NCBI GenBank assembly: GCA_030248215.1
Contig: JASANG010001247.1
Coordinates: 186,001 to 250,000 of the forward strand
DNA: 64,000 bases
Direction: 5' to 3'
From: Enoplolaimus lenunculus
Taxonomy: Eukaryota; Nematoda; Enoplea; Enoplida; Thoracostomopsidae
How positions within the stretch are numbered: position 1 is the first letter of the stretch; each line of letters begins with the position of its first letter. Both the position numbers and the translations under genes were made by a program. Under the pieces are notes generated by a model. It saw only the letters and a program-made list of their open reading frames with translations, was not told where the DNA came from and did not search any database. This document shows positions 1 through 13,967 of the stretch, piece after piece.

Positions 1-856
1 GGCTATTCCGGGACTACATCATCATTTAGAAAAATAATTACATAAAACCAACAGTTAGGAGTGTTTGGAGGAGCAGCCATTCCAATTGATCCACTGAACA
101 TTTACAAAGTGATCATGATGGCTTGTAAACCTATGGCGACATCCCATACCTGACAACTGCAAATATTGTTTTATCCGGAACCGGGCAGCGATTTTAAATT
201 TAAAACCTTCTCCATAAGTTTAACAAGCAGCTCGCAAAGCAATCAGGAAGACGGGGCACATACGCTCTCAAATTTTTAAGTCAAGTTGACCAATGAACAC
301 TGAACAGTACAGGCCAGATAAGTATAAGGTGAATTTGTAAAATTTCGTACAGGAAGCACCCTTCGAACTTTGATTTTGAATGAAACAATTCTGATTTTCA
401 TTAATTTGTTGTTTTAAAATATTAGTGTTTCGCGCAGAAACATACTTTTTCGCTCGAATTTTGTAATCCTCGTTTATCAGTTACATAACATAGCAGAAGT
501 GCTTGATTTTTGAAGCGTACCAATATCAACGTATGCAGGTTTAAGTTGACTTCCGAATTTCAATTTCAAGAAATCATATAAGCCCCCCGGCGTAGTTTTT
601 TTTCTCTGTTAATCGGTTTTGAAATATTTGCTCATTTTTGTTATATCAGTCTAGGATGGCGATTTTTCGTTTTTCATTAAATATTCGCTTTAGCTACAAA
701 TACAGCAACGTTGCTCTCGATTAAAATTTGCGTGCGAATCTCAATTTCACAGTATCTAGTAGTTTACGGAAATATCTAATCAGAACAGGATATGTTGCAA
801 AATAATATTTTGGTTCATCGATTGGTAGAGGCCTAGACCTTGAGAGCCTTCCCTGG
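1..856. other. no gene seen
   Basis: AT-rich DNA downstream of the polyglutamine gene's stop codon. I see no convincing exon, tRNA or terminal-repeat element here. Part of it may be the 3' untranslated region of that minus-strand gene. Confidence 0.5.
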
Positions 857-1343
857 CTACGCAGCTAAAGAGTATGTGGTGCCGATGCTTTTCAACCCAC
901 ATATAACTGTGCGACTTACAGATACTTTTCGGACAAATTCAGCTTGTTCTTCGTATTTGAGCGTTAGCGTGAGTGGCGGTGTAAATGTTGTATACGATTT
1001 ATAATGTTTCTCAAGCGGAGCAGTTGTTGTTTCAAATTGTAGTTGGTTGCTTTGCTCTTTTAGTTGCGGTCGCATTACACGGTATTGGTCTATACTGCGA
1101 ATACGAATCGAATCTGCTTGTGGGCTTAGAGGACTGGCAATTGAATTTTCGCTGCTGATTGGTTGAAATATGTTTTCACGTAAGCAATCTGATTGTGGCG
1201 ACCATGCTATTACGTTTTGTTTTACTTGTTGTTGTTGTTGTTGTTGTTGGCGCTGAAGTTGCTGTCGTTTAAAGTATTCTCGGTTCCGATTGCGAATGTA
1301 CTGTTGATGATATAATTGGTATTGGCAATGTTGTTCATCGTCG

Positions 1344-1422
<79 letters not shown>

Positions 1423-4400
1423 GCTGACGTTCTTGGTCTTGCTGTTGCTGTTGCTGCTGGTATTGTAGTTTGTCTTCGGTTAACTGATACTCCATACCAC
1501 GTGAATGTTTAATAATTGAATTTGATGCAAAAGATTGTACTTGAACATCACTCGATGTATTGACAAATCCATTGGGACGTAGTGTTTGAGCTAAGGCGAG
1601 TCTGGAAGGTCTAACTGGTATAACTTGGCTAGCGTTTTGACCAGAAGTTCGGATAGAGCTCGGATGAGAAATAGCTGCTATTATTGACTGAGAAGGTTTC
1701 GTATTTGATACCTGAGTTTCAGGTTTGTGCTCGCTTGAAATAGCAGTCGCCACGTTGTAAGAATGTTCAGAATAGCTGTTTTTAACTTTGTTGCTAGAGA
1801 CGTCGGCATCTTTGATGCTAACTTCCAAAGAGTTTGATATTGGCATCTCGGGCTTAAGTGTCGCTTTGTTGTCTTCGTTATGAGATGTGTTTGCTTCCTG
1901 TAATAAAGTTTTCATAGCATTTAGTAGTACACACAAAATAAATTGTCTTCTATTCAAAAATATTGTCTGAAATTTAAGACAATTATGTCTTGTCGCGGAC
2001 TCTACACACATATGTCTTGAATTCCACACTTCATTTCTTAAATTTTTCAGAAATGTAGATCTACAATTTTTCAGACAAAAAGTCTGAAATTTAAAACTTC
2101 GTTTCACGAATGATTAAGACAAATATTTCTGAAACATAAAACAAATACGTCTGAAGTACAAGACAAAAGTTTTCCAGGAAAACGACTCCAAAATTGGGGC
2201 TAAAGCTCAACCGAAGGACAGACGTAAACTTAGGTTGGGAAAGCCTGAGCTTAACCCGAAATATCTTTGAAATTCGATTATATATAGACGGTCTTAAGAA
2301 TGTAAACGGAGCAACGTTTTTGTATACAATATAACAGAAATTACGCCTTGAATACAAGAGAACTATTTCTTGCAAGGAAGAAATTTTTGTCTTATTTATT
2401 GGCAACAGTAATTTCTTAAATATAAGACATTTTGGTTTTATCGAATATGTCTGAAAAAGAAGACATTTATGTCTTGAAAAATTAAGAAAATAGGAGTTTT
2501 CAAATTTCAATACAATTTATTTTGTGTGTAATTGTAGGTTCAGGCGTATAATTATATATAATATTTTATATATTAATATTTATATTATATATATTTCTAT
2601 TAAAACGTTTCAATTTATGCCGGCCTGTTTTAAATTAAAAACCGGTTCCGTTTAAATTATAGGTTAGCTGATTATAGTTTAACTATTAAGTTACGCATTC
2701 GAGGCAAAATGTTTGCTAAATATATTTATAATATTACATACTAGCGTTATGGTATGCTGTTTGCGAAAAAGCAAACAGTCATTAGATATCAATATATACT
2801 TTGTGCCGAAAATTGGCAATTTTTAATTTAAGTCGAACATTTTATACACATCGACAACAAACCGCACAATCAGCAAAAATTGCAAATAATAAAATAAAAA
2901 ATATCAGTAGGGGATCGCATTCCTAGACAAGAAAAGTGCAAATGGGTACATTCCGCTAAGAAATAATGTTTCTGGGCGTAAGGTGCGGTTTAGACTGGTA
3001 AACATTATACGTGATATTCCAGTCAAATTCAATGATTCGCCTATCTTGTATTAAAATCAAAGAGCAATACGTATGTAAAACATGCTTTGGTTGCAACACC
3101 AGCCCTGAAATGCCGTATGGGTACGTCTAAAACGCAACGCGTATTATTACGGATTGTGACACGCGAAAAATGGGTAATAAAACTGATGGACCATGCTAAT
3201 TATTGAGGCCTGATCTCTCAAAGGCAGAGAAAATATGGACTCAAATACTGGGTAGGTTAGGGTTATGTTTAAGCATAGGATTAGACTCAAACTAAGTGCA
3301 CGCTTAGTAACCAGAGAATTTTCATTAACATGCGTTGAACTATTAGCAAGATTGTGCTTTGAACGTGCAAACTCCTGATTATTGAACAGCAATCCTAAAA
3401 GGCAGGCAGTATTTGACCATTTGCTATCCGAATAGCTCGGTCAGTAGTATAAAGGAACTAAATTCTTTCTTATTGTTATGTTTTATTCGATAGCTACAAG
3501 ACATAACTGGTGATAAGTACTAAAAACTGTTTCCTAAAACGCTCTTGCAATCATCTGTTCTTCGCTAACCTTTTCTGATCTGGATCCCGAACCCGCAACA
3601 CTAAACTCAACAGTAGTAGTCGTTGCTCGGGACGTTGAATTAGCTGAATTCAAAGTTACATTTTCGGTTTGACTTGTGTCTCTAGCTATCGAAGTATTAA
3701 CTCCGGTACCAGAAGTCGTTGGTGTCCCGGCTGAAACTCGGAGAGCGGCTTCTTTGTCAGCTTTGAGGGCACGAAGGGTTTCGACGCGACGCTTATGATG
3801 ACAAAAGAAACATGATGCTGAGACCATAAGGCAAATGCCTGAAATTAAAACGAATCTTGAATCTGAATCTAAATTAAAATACAAACAGAATGCATTCACT
3901 AATATGCACTTGAAAAACTGGCACCAAAACAGACATTTTTTGCGAACGTGGGCTGGGAAATCAAGTGTTTATTTCATAAACGATTAAGACAATAACATCT
4001 GAAACATAAACCAGATGATGTTTACTATAATCATGAAGCGATATAAAGTTGAAAACAAACCCACGCCCCGGATGTCGTGTAACGTTTAGCAGACTGAATA
4101 GTAAACCAATTGCAATGATTTTACAAACCAAGACGCGTCCAAGACGTATTGAGCCTAGGTTTGAACCAAGCACTGCAAAACATTCAGCCCATCAGTATAT
4201 ATTTTCCGAGGAAGTATTTGAGGATGCATGAGCAATTTAGAAACGGCCCCACATTGATAGGTGCCATCAGGTATGCGCAAGTGGATTCAGCGCAACTGCA
4301 GGTTCGGGTTAACTAAAAAGTTTTTACATAAGTAAACCCCGCTCGAAATCCCCAGCCCAATATAAGTGGCACCCATGAGTACAGTATACCACGCGAATGC

Positions 4401-4688
4401 TCATGGTTGTTTTTTCAACCGGTATTTTTAACCATCCGTCAACAAAATGTTACCTGAAAATAATAAGGCAACAATGAATACTTCATTTGGCGCGACATCC
4501 GGGCCTCCGTTTCCGGCGTCGTGAGTTTGTTCCACACCGGCCGGTAATGTTACAGTTACTGCCGCCGTCACTGCTGATACGTTAGATCCTTGTGGCATAA
4601 TCGCCCCAAGCCATTCTGTATCGATGGTTGATTCTTTTGACGTTGACTTATGCTCGAAAGAATTTGATGGTCTTGTTGAGCTTGTCAT
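857..4688 (-). CDS. single-pass membrane protein with polyglutamine tail (3-exon model)
   Basis: Proposed exons are 4688-4454, 3838-3570 and 1897-857. Exon 1 ends TCAG|GTAACA and exon 2 follows a T-rich ATTTCAG acceptor; the join (phase 1) lands inside a hydrophobic stretch and completes a helix at about residues 70-91 (FIVALLFS then GICLMVSASCFFC), followed by HHKRR, which suggests a cytoplasmic C-terminus. Exon 2 has a donor AAAAG|GTTAGC and exon 3 an acceptor TTTATTACAG, both phase 0; the result is about 514 aa. The N-terminal 70 residues are Ser/Thr/Val-rich with no obvious signal peptide. The tail is Gln/Ser-rich with a long pure Gln run. The first join is well supported. The second is inference: exon 2 also stays open to a stop at 3534, so the gene could end there and 857-1897 could belong to another transcript. 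Further 5' exons are possible. No known family is recognised. Confidence 0.6.
1344..1423 (-). repeat. pure CAA trinucleotide run (polyGln codons)
   Basis: Read on the minus strand this is an uninterrupted CAA run of about 26 codons, roughly residues 327-353 of the predicted protein. Shorter Gln runs flank it on both sides. The lack of mixed CAG codons indicates slippage at DNA level rather than an old selected Gln tract. Confidence 0.9.
1950..2495. repeat. cluster of degenerate TCTGAAA / AAGACA motifs
   Basis: The intron between proposed exons 2 and 3 of the polyGln gene holds many short, partly palindromic pieces of the type GTCTGAAATTTAAGACA. A related piece lies at about 3965-4015, beyond exon 2 in the other intron. 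A 139-codon open frame crosses the cluster but is explained by the repeat. Confidence 0.45.
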
Positions 4689-4740
4689 TATATGAATTAT
4701 ATAAGAAGTCGCGGTATTGCAGTTAGATATTTCTTCATGC

Positions 4741-7700
4741 TATAATTTTGACTTCTGAACAAATACGTATAAAATCACTAGCGTATCCGGAGAAGGTCGG
4801 GGTGTACGCCCCAGGACAGACATTGTTCTGAGATAAAAAGGAAAGGTCCACCGTACAATTTTTCTCCCCTTACAAATTGTCATGTATGAGCATACCGCGT
4901 AAAGGTTTCGTTTCATAACTTTCGTCAGCCCCCCGTCGAAAATTTTGTGGATCCGCCGCTGCGTCAAATCCGAATGTTTCTGATCAAATGTCAGCTGGCG
5001 GGCACTTAATGGAAAACAACCGAGCAGTTTCTGTTCAAAATGTTTGACATCATCTGTATAAAAAAGCATTTGTTAAGAATGTAATTGCACATCTGCATCA
5101 TACCTTAGACCATTTAAAATTTTTCCCATATATAACTAACGACAAAGAGCTTCAGATAATCAGAGGTGTCGACAGTGAATAAAGATTTGTTTACTCGGCC
5201 TGCGCTTTATCCGCGGAAATTTTATTGTTTTAACCGCGGCTATACCCGCGCAAAATTGCTTTACCCACGACCCACCTTTACGCACTCATTCATTCTTTTT
5301 TGTTCAGACAAAAACTTGATTTTTCAGCGTATATATATTCGCTTGGCCTCGGTTTACGTCACAAATAGTTGCTTTTGTAACTAGCAGGATGTAACCGGAA
5401 GTGAAAAATACCAAGCCAGAGCCAACAGGTTTTGCCGGAATTGGAGTTGTCGGTAAAGCACTCCTACGCAGTTATAAAATGCGACTTTAAAAATTTCCGT
5501 AGCGTTGTCAAATGTCAGTCCATCAAGTTTCAAGAATCTACGTAAGTAATTCTGCAAAAATTACTACAAAGCTACCCGAGGCATTGATCTGTCGAGAGTA
5601 ATGGAGGGACGCACATATACGTTTGACCATTGGCGGTTCCGAAGAGTCCCGCTTTACCGTTTCGCTAAGTTTCTAATCACACGAAATAAGGCATTCTTAG
5701 GGTATAAACGAATAGTGGATACAACGATATATGACTGAAAACGAATAGATCAAAAATCAAAACACCACAATCAACAGCACAAAACGAATATTTAAGTATA
5801 TATGTTGAAGATATGTTATTGTTTTCAACTCAAAATCCCCACGATTGTAGACGAATTTTATATTCTATTTCAAATTGAATAATTGCAGCATATCTATTGA
5901 AAAACTGAATAGTTTCTATATGATTTACATTTAGTAGCTATAAGAATAACGGTGGAGGTACGGAATATGGACACCCCTAGGAATTTAATAAAAAATAGTT
6001 CATTTTATAGATTTCGAAGCGCTGAGTTCAACGGTGTCATTTTTAGCACTGCAGAATCCCCGGTTCTATAGTTATGGCCCTTTAAATTTTAGCTTTTGAC
6101 CATATAAAACATGTACAATCAATTTTGTGTAAAGAATAAACCTGGTTAAGCTTATATTTTACGAACATGTGAATGATAGATACTTCCTGTTCCAATCTGT
6201 GTGCGTTTGCACTACAATTTCGTTTGCCAAAACGTCTGAACTGTTGGTCATGCAGCCATAAAAATGGTACCGTTGAATTCAGCTCGTCGAGTTCTATAGG
6301 ATGTACACCTTTTTATTAAACTCCTAGGGAGGTCCAGATTTCGTACTTCCGCCAGTATAAACTGTAATGGAATTTTTGATATTTCTATATCGAAAATGGA
6401 ATCTTTGCTATTTTTATATCGAAAACGAAAACGGCCACAGATCCGATTTTTTTCAGAAAACAGAAACGGATATCCTGTAATACATCCGTAAACGTTTAAA
6501 AGAGCAAACAAAAAATAAAATAAACAGCTTATGTGTATTCCACGACGCCGCGAGGCTACAACCTTTTACTGGAAAAGTTTAGTTTAAAAATATTGTCTCA
6601 CATGCTAGACATGAATGTCTACTTAGGGTTCTATTTAATTTGTTCCGTACCAATCCCGTAGCCGGCTCACCTTGCTATGAGGGGCTAATATTTTCAGAAG
6701 GGGCATAAGTGTGTTTTCGTTGACTTACCAAGCAAGATTGAACGTTTTCAAGGGGGAAAATTTTTTCCAGGGGGAGGGGGGCAAGCCCCCCCTTGCTCCC
6801 CCCGGACACGGTCTTGATTACAAGACGTTAGAAAAACCAATTAAATTTAAAACTAGTTCAATTTCTAAATGACAAAAACAATCCAATTGAGTAGATCAGA
6901 AACGTGAAAGCCAAATGCGGTACAATCAGGACCGCCAATGTTGTATCCGAGGTTTGTCCGCAAATCACGCAAACGAGGCGTCCGTTGAGGTAAAATGATT
7001 AAAATAGGTCAAAAATTGTCAAAATAGAACTCTGTAATTAAATGGCGCTTGAACCTTCCAAATTCTAAACAAAATTTTTGTGATAGAAAGCGCACAGCCC
7101 CGCCTCGCACCCCGTCTAGTGCTCGCCTTACAACCAATGTGTTACTCGATTTCTGTTTGAGACCATGATCTGTATGGCATTTTTTAGAGCCTCCGTATGC
7201 TTAAGACTAGCCAGAGATCTAGCGTCGTGTCCAATATTCGTTCGTATTAGTAAACTTTTCGGCAAATATTCTGTTAAAAAAATTTTAGCTCAAAAATGCG
7301 GTTCAAAATTGCGACCCAGTATACAGAATTGTACCACGCAGACTAAACTATGACCCCATAGCCTTACTTAAATAAGTGACGTCAATATTGGATGGTAACC
7401 GAAAGTCACACATCACTCTGGTAAAATCTATATCCTAGTCATGTCTTGGGTACTGTGTATTTTAGCCTACGTGCCGTTTAAGATTGCATTTTAGGGTGAT
7501 TTATAGAACTTTATTTAAGTAGAATTCATTATACTCGAGAATTAGAGAAGATTTAAAAAGCATGTAAATAATCTCATTCTCTTCAGGAATTTCAAGCTAT
7601 ATATCACCTATCTGCTGGTTGTGTATACGCCCCTGTCCATAGTAAACTTCAATAAGCTTTCAATTTTCCAACACAATATACAATGTGTTCACGGTACAAA

Positions 7701-8800
7701 CGTCAAAGTTATATACAACTGGAGTATTCAGGCGATACCACTACCCGAAATTCCTGGAGTAATCATGAGTAATATTTTGCACTTTGACGCATTTTAAGTA
7801 TCAGTATCCAACTTTGAACAGTCGAAAAATGTTCTCGCTCGCTACGGTTCATTTAAAAGAAACACTCGTTGAAGTGATGATACCCTTTTTGAAATGAAAT
7901 GTCAAATACGCCCGTGACAATACTTCATAGCTAATAGTTTTAGGGTCAACAACGACAACAACTAGTATAATACAAGCACATATATGTCATGTTTCCAGTA
8001 CAGTTCAAAGCTCACTGATGCCGCAGAATACCGAAATACCGTGAACCAGATTTGGTTTTAGTTAGTGGAACCCCCTCTTAACTGGACTGTAACTTTGGTA
8101 GCAGGGCTGTGCTAGGGTTTCAGTGCGGAAGAGTATAATCTTATGTAAAAAATGAATATTTGACCTATAGAATCCTGAAGATTATCCTAAACCCTGGTAA
8201 ACCTGTTTTATTGTCTTGAAAACTTTCAAGAGTGAACATCCTCTTCATGCATACAAAAATGCGTTCAAGGCTTCAGACACACCTCAAATTGATGTTTTGT
8301 GTTGCAGTATAAGACAAGTGTCAGGCTTTTCGCACATGATTTTTTCTTCAAATTATGCTTAGGCATCGAACACGGCCTGGTGTAATTACCCGTCTCTCAA
8401 AAATTTAGGGGGCCTCAAAACAACTGGGAAATTTGTCTCAGAACTAACGCGGGATCCTAGAAAAACCTCGGAGTCCCCACTAAGCTTGAAAGTTTATAAT
8501 ATTACATCTATATTGGCTACGAGCAGACATCTTGACTCTACTCATATGGGTAGGTCAATATTTCAAAAACGTAGCTATGTTAACGTTTTATTGTCTGTTG
8601 GTATCCATATGGGTAGCAAAAAAATTAGTGCTTACCGCTATGATGGGCATAGCGACAAAACAAGTACCAAGTGCACATTTGGTGACGTGAACCCCGGATA
8701 AAGCGTCCTTAGCTTGGTTTTGGTAATCGGGAAATCCACGGTACAAACCTGGATGTTGCCTCGAAATTCAAGTTTCTCGATACGCCACTGCTCTATATAT
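4741..8800. other. gene-poor stretch with repeat fragments
   Basis: No convincing exon. It contains a degenerate piece with GAAACGGA repeats like MITE-C (about 6350-6500) and a repeat beginning GTAGCCGGCTCACC (about 6658-6810) that recurs near 33265. Upstream exons of the polyGln gene could lie here, but none was recognised. Confidence 0.4.
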
Positions 8801-8804
8801 ACTT

Positions 8805-8950
8805 GTCCGGCAGCGTCGTCCGGGTCCGACACGGCAAGCCAAAAATTTTTTATTTATAAATTGGTGTCGCACTGTCCGGCATTTCGTGTACGATGTCGTA
8901 CAGTTTCGGACAACGTCGGACGTGTAATAAAATCACAAAAACATATAACG
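8805..8950. repeat. family-E repeat fragment
   Basis: Rich in TCCGGCA, GTCCGAC and GTCGGAC words, the signature shared with the copies at 24665-24854 and 37337-37790. Clear ends were not found. Confidence 0.45.
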
Positions 8951-9675
8951 CCCTGTAACGGTAACAAAATATTATAACTCCAAAATTTATGCATTCCGTA
9001 CACGAAAAACTGCTCTAATCTGCTGATTGGATACGTGATGGGAATATATAAATAACGTATCAAATTTAAAATATGTCAAAATAAGTAAAACTTTGTTCTA
9101 TATATCAACAACGCAACATACTTTCAAGAACGTACCCAAGGTTTTACTTCGGCATGATATATTGTTATACCATAGCCTGTTCTGTTAAAAGTGTCTTGAC
9201 CTATTCTCCTCAAATTTCGAATAAAAATATTCCCTCGATTTCTCCCCTTGTATACACCCCGAGCAGCTTAGCCAATATACCGATCATGTCTCACAACAGA
9301 ACTAAATTATAGGCCTTAGGCGCATCGGCGAAGCCAGAATTTTGTATTTGGAGGAATTAAATGCGCTTAAGTAAATGTTTGTTGCGAGCAAACGTAGCGA
9401 GCGAGATGAAGTTTTCGACTTTTTCCGGAAATTTAGGTTAAGAAAAAAGTTTCTTTCACCCCCCCGTTCCCCCTTGTATACGTTCCTGTTTAGGCATTCG
9501 CTTAGTTTTAGATGCAGGCTGATAAGTCATTCGCTTAGCCTTTAGATGTAGGCTGATATTCATGTTTAGTCTCTTAATCCCTTCAGATGCTATTCAGAAC
9601 TATTATGCAATGAACATAGTTGTGGCAGAATTCATACATCGGCTATTATATCAAGGGCGATGATGAAAAGTTTGG

Positions 9676-9800
9676 CCAATGTAAAGAATAGGGGCGGGAC
9701 AGTAGCATATTCCTAATCCTAAGCGTAAGCCTAAAGCCGAAGCGTAAGAATGAGCATATTCCTAAGCCTGAGCCAAAAGTTTTAAACATATTTTGAATAA
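9676..9800 (-). mobile_element. MITE-B copy (TTAGGC-bearing), partial
   Basis: Begins GGCCAATGTAAAGAATAGGG and carries CCTAAG-rich DNA, the reverse complement of the TTAGGC blocks in other copies. The right end is lost. Confidence 0.6.
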
Positions 9801-9984
9801 AGAAAGGCTTTTGGTGGCTTCAGGTAAAAAAATTTCCCGCGGACTCCTTCTAAAACACACATTACGCCTAATAAAACATGCTGCAAGGTTTAAAATGACT
9901 AAAATATACGAGTCCGACCAGTTGCTAAAATTTCTGAATTGCCAGATTTGAAACTTTATAAAATCAACAAGACAGTCTATAAGA

Positions 9985-10160
9985 AAGGTGTTTATACCTG
10001 CCGTGCAGTACTGACCGGCACTTTGGACAGCGACGGAAGTTGAATAATTTTTGGTTCATCAATTCTTTACGCGGTACCGTGAACCAGTGCGTTTCCGTAC
10101 GATGCCGGACGACACCGGGCGACATTAAAACCGTCAAAAAGTAAACCGCCGCGCCAATAA
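9985..10160. repeat. family-E repeat fragment
   Basis: Contains ACCGGCACTTTGGACAGCG, GATGCCGGACGACACC and AAAACCGTCAAAAAG, matching words in the other family-E copies. Confidence 0.45.
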
Positions 10161-11775
10161 GTTCCATAACTAATTTACAGTTGAATTACTTTCAAAAATA
10201 ATGTTATAATTGTTGGTTTGAAACATAGACATTGCAAAAAAATGTGTATTGAAATCAATGATCTCACTCAGTGCTACTCGGACTATCCAGCAAAAACGAT
10301 ATCCGTATTCAGTTCATAGCTAAATTCAATTTGATGAAACTTGAGTTTTGATTCAGAATTCAATTAATAGTGTAATTTTTTAATTAAAGTTAATTTATAG
10401 ACGATTTACTTCGATATTCCTTAATTCAGCATGTCTTCGGTAAGGTCGACATTCATCAGGTTCCAATAACAGTTCTGTAGGGTATCACAATTTGCCTAAA
10501 CACATGTTACAGCTAAGATACACTAAAATGACTAGGTACCGTGTATATAAACGAACTGGTTCTTGTACACTTTCCCCACATATCTGGTTAAAATTTGGGT
10601 CCAGCGCCTTAGCAAAAAATTTAGGTTCAGTCGTAGACACTGGTTTGCCGCTTCTTTCACCTTAGCGTAGCAATTAATAAGGAACCTAAAGTAGCCTAAG
10701 CCATAGTGTTAATTGGGGGAGGGGAGAATTGTTCAAGAGCCGACAAATTTCACCAACTTCTGACTGCTCCGGTGTGCGGTATTGCTCACCTTCGGTTCCG
10801 CCATAAACATCTCACACTAAACATTGGTTATGTACTACGGTCACAGAACAAGTTGTTCTACATCATCCAACATTTTACACAAAGCTAACCAAGCATGTTG
10901 TCAGCGAAGAGCGAAAAAGAACTTTAAGTCAGGCCGAAGTTTGCAAGTGAGAATGGCGGCAAAATTGATTCTAAGCAGCCCAACAAAAATATTAAGACAG
11001 GGCTGGGAGAAATAAACCCGATGGTATAAGGTTAGACTGTGTGTGCGAAACCTAAAATATAAGCTGAGAAAGAAATCGACCACAGCACTGCCAGTTTTTG
11101 TGTAACTGGGCGCCGCCGTGGTGAAAGTTTTTCAAGTTTACACCAGGAGATGTGAACAAATTGCGATGCCGGTTTACAGCAGGGGTGTAGCCGGCATTCC
11201 GGTATGGGGAGTGCCACACGTCAATTACTTAGGTACATATGGGTTTTGTTTTTAAGTCCATTTGTTTCAGCGAGCATTTAGTTTATTAACAGAAATGAAA
11301 ATGTCAAAGCCATCTGAGGAAATCGTAAGTCCTTGGTCTCCACTCTGGTTTATGGTCTTGTTTTACAGCCCCTGGTTTTGACCGGCAGCAGTTATACGCG
11401 CGCCAGTGGCTCTGCTCAAAAAACGCTAAGAATTGCGAATCTATTAGCAGTTAAAGGGTAACTGAGAAAATGGCATTTTGACGACTTTCAGCGCCCTACA
11501 AACATATAGGACCACTTTCAGTCCAAGATATTATGGGGAAACGAGAAAATTCCAGGAGGGACGTATGCGAGATATCGTATGATATGCGATGGGGCTAGAA
11601 ATTTTTTACGAAGGCGATAATTTGGCTAGTGGGTCTGAGCAACTCCCGGTCGTTGTTTGGCCGAGGCGATGAAAGAAATTGCTTTGCATAGTAGCTGCTA
11701 AAATGTCAGTTAGATGATACTTAACAAAGGCATAGAAATTTACATAGCATATACATTTGTGTTTGCTAATGAGTA
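10161..11775. other. no gene seen
   Basis: Several short open frames on both strands, none with a recognisable domain, codon pattern or good splice context. Confidence 0.4.
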
Positions 11776-12164
11776 CTGTAGGGACCCGAATAAGAGGGGT
11801 TACTGATATTAACCCACCCTGCGCGCCGCCCTTCGTTACTAATATATATCGGGTATAGCAACTATCCATTGAATTTAACGTGTAATTTGTCTTCTATCAA
11901 AAGCTCTTGGGCCATAATACAAGGATATACTTAGGAATGTACTTTCAAAACTTAAGTATGTTTTAAAGTTTCGAACTCAACTTTATTTGGTCCTGGAGTC
12001 ATTTATGCGCTACAATTAGGAATAATTGACATTTATGGACTGTAATTAAGGTTTAGGGTCTCTATCCGCTTACGGACTCTTGTTAGGGATACGGACTCCC
12101 ATTGATTTGGACTAAAAATGGGGACCCCCTTTTATTACCACCTCTCTTATTCGGGTCACTACAG
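11776..12164 (-). mobile_element. MITE-A copy 1
   Basis: A 389-bp element with terminal inverted repeats (CTGTAGGGACCCGAATAAG at the left, CTTATTCGGGTCACTACAG at the right) flanked by TA on both sides. The TA target and short length point to a Tc1/mariner-like non-autonomous element. Orientation is reversed relative to the copies at 30499 and 54132. No protein is encoded. Confidence 0.85.
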
Positions 12165-13967
12165 TAGTTCTTTTGAAAGCACTTCGTGTTTAACGTACAA
12201 AAATGACTGTTTATTGACTACCATATTTCGATGAACCGAAATTTGTCAGTTAGACGTTGTTTATATTACAATTTTACAGGTTTCCAAATGTATGTCATGC
12301 CATTGCTCGTTCAAATGTTTTGAACGATTTTTGATCAAAACAAATTAATATTTTGAACCAGTATCATATAACAAGAAGTCTTGAGCTGTATTTTATGTTA
12401 CAGAGGTAATATGAGTCTGTTTCAGAAACCCAGCCATTATGTTCGTAAAGGTACAGCGAATAACGGCGCGTCGAACTTGCTGAAAAGTGTATTCATGCAA
12501 AGATTGGCATTCTAATAAAGCAAGTGGTTGGCAATTATACATGACAGAAGAATCAATGGTTTGAATTTCTTTATGTGCGTTGAATTGTTTATATACCGCG
12601 AAAGAAACTTTCACTGATTCTGTTCTTAGAAAATTTTAGATCCATCTGTGGCCTGAAACAAATCATTTGCGGAATCGAGGAATTTCATCGCCATAGCGGG
12701 TCTAACGTTAGCTTTTTAACGCTCAGCAGCAGTGTTGTTAAGCTGGATTGCAGAGACAAGAATAAAACTAATCAATCCTATACAAGCGAGCTTCAAATCA
12801 CTGGATATGCTTTTAAGCCAGTAATCAACGAAATTTTAGCTTTGATAAGCGGTAAAATTCACTTAGAAATTCAAACCTAAACCAAACATTAGCCGAAACT
12901 TTGCAATCACGGTGTAATTGCGTAATGTTCACTATGAGCCACTGGACGTTGTCAAATGGAAGAGCATGGTACTGTAAAGTATAACGCAGTCCTCTGTTTA
13001 TAGTAAGTATCCTTTGCCGCTTTTAGTTTTCAAAAATCCGTTATTAGTGAAATTATTATATTTTAACGGCGTGAACAACTGGAGTTTTCTGGATGAACGA
13101 CTGACGGTACAATTAAAAAATTTAAGCGGTAGCTGAAGCCTTATCAATTTTTCCATATTTACTATAACGCACCTGATTTATATAACACTTTGTTTGAATA
13201 GGAATATTAACAAAAAATCAACTTTTACTCGTATAAATTGTTGTCATTGAAGATATTTTTAGGTGAAAGTGTTGTAATTTCTCGTAATAAAATCAAAGCC
13301 TGACTCAGTGTGATTTGTAAATTTTGTTTACCATTTTTTCGAGTCGGTTGCATTGCCGTTTACATTTGAGTTTAATATTATTTGAAGCCATAATTGTTAT
13401 AGTCTAACGTATGATAGAATGCCTTTTTGCCAACAATATCGCAGAATTTCTGTGTAACAATTTAGCAGTATAAAAGTGACTATTAAGAAAGCAACATCCT
13501 AATCTTCTTCAGTCAGCTAAACGGAAACCTAAGCCCGAAGCCAACTAATCCCAAGCCAGTGCCGGCGGAAACGCACCGCATACCCCTAATTAGGAGGAAA
13601 CAATTAGTGGAGGGCCCATCTTGGCAATTTAAAAGTTTTTCGTGGACCATTATTTGAGAGCCCCCTCGCACCTGTTTGGGGGGCCTGACTGTCTTAATGC
13701 CGGTCTTGTCCCAAGCACAGAACTTAAACATTGGCACTCGTATACTCCGCCTGCGCAAAAAGCATTTCCGCCAGCACCTGCAAAAAATTGGCATTAGCTT
13801 AATAGGATTTAGGTTTAGGGCTTAGATTTAGGCTTAGGCTATTAGACTTAAAAATGATATGAACAGCATATAAAATATGGGAGAACTTTTGTCTTAAACC
13901 AAATTAACATTGTCTCATAAATCCATGATCGGATTCAGTTATCAAATCTCTTGCTTTTATATTTCAA
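12165..13967. other. gene-poor stretch
   Basis: No convincing gene. CCTAAG/TTAGGC-rich fragments at about 13510-13560 and 13800-13845 look like worn MITE-B pieces. Confidence 0.4.

Noticed and set aside
2091-2510. 139-codon minus-strand frame
   Set aside because: Explained by the TCTGAAA/AAGACA repeat cluster in an intron; starts without ATG support and has no domain.
4740-5069. 109-codon minus-strand frame upstream of the polyGln gene
   Set aside because: Starts without a supported ATG, contains repeat-like GGATCCGCCGC sequence and does not join in phase to exon 4688-4454.
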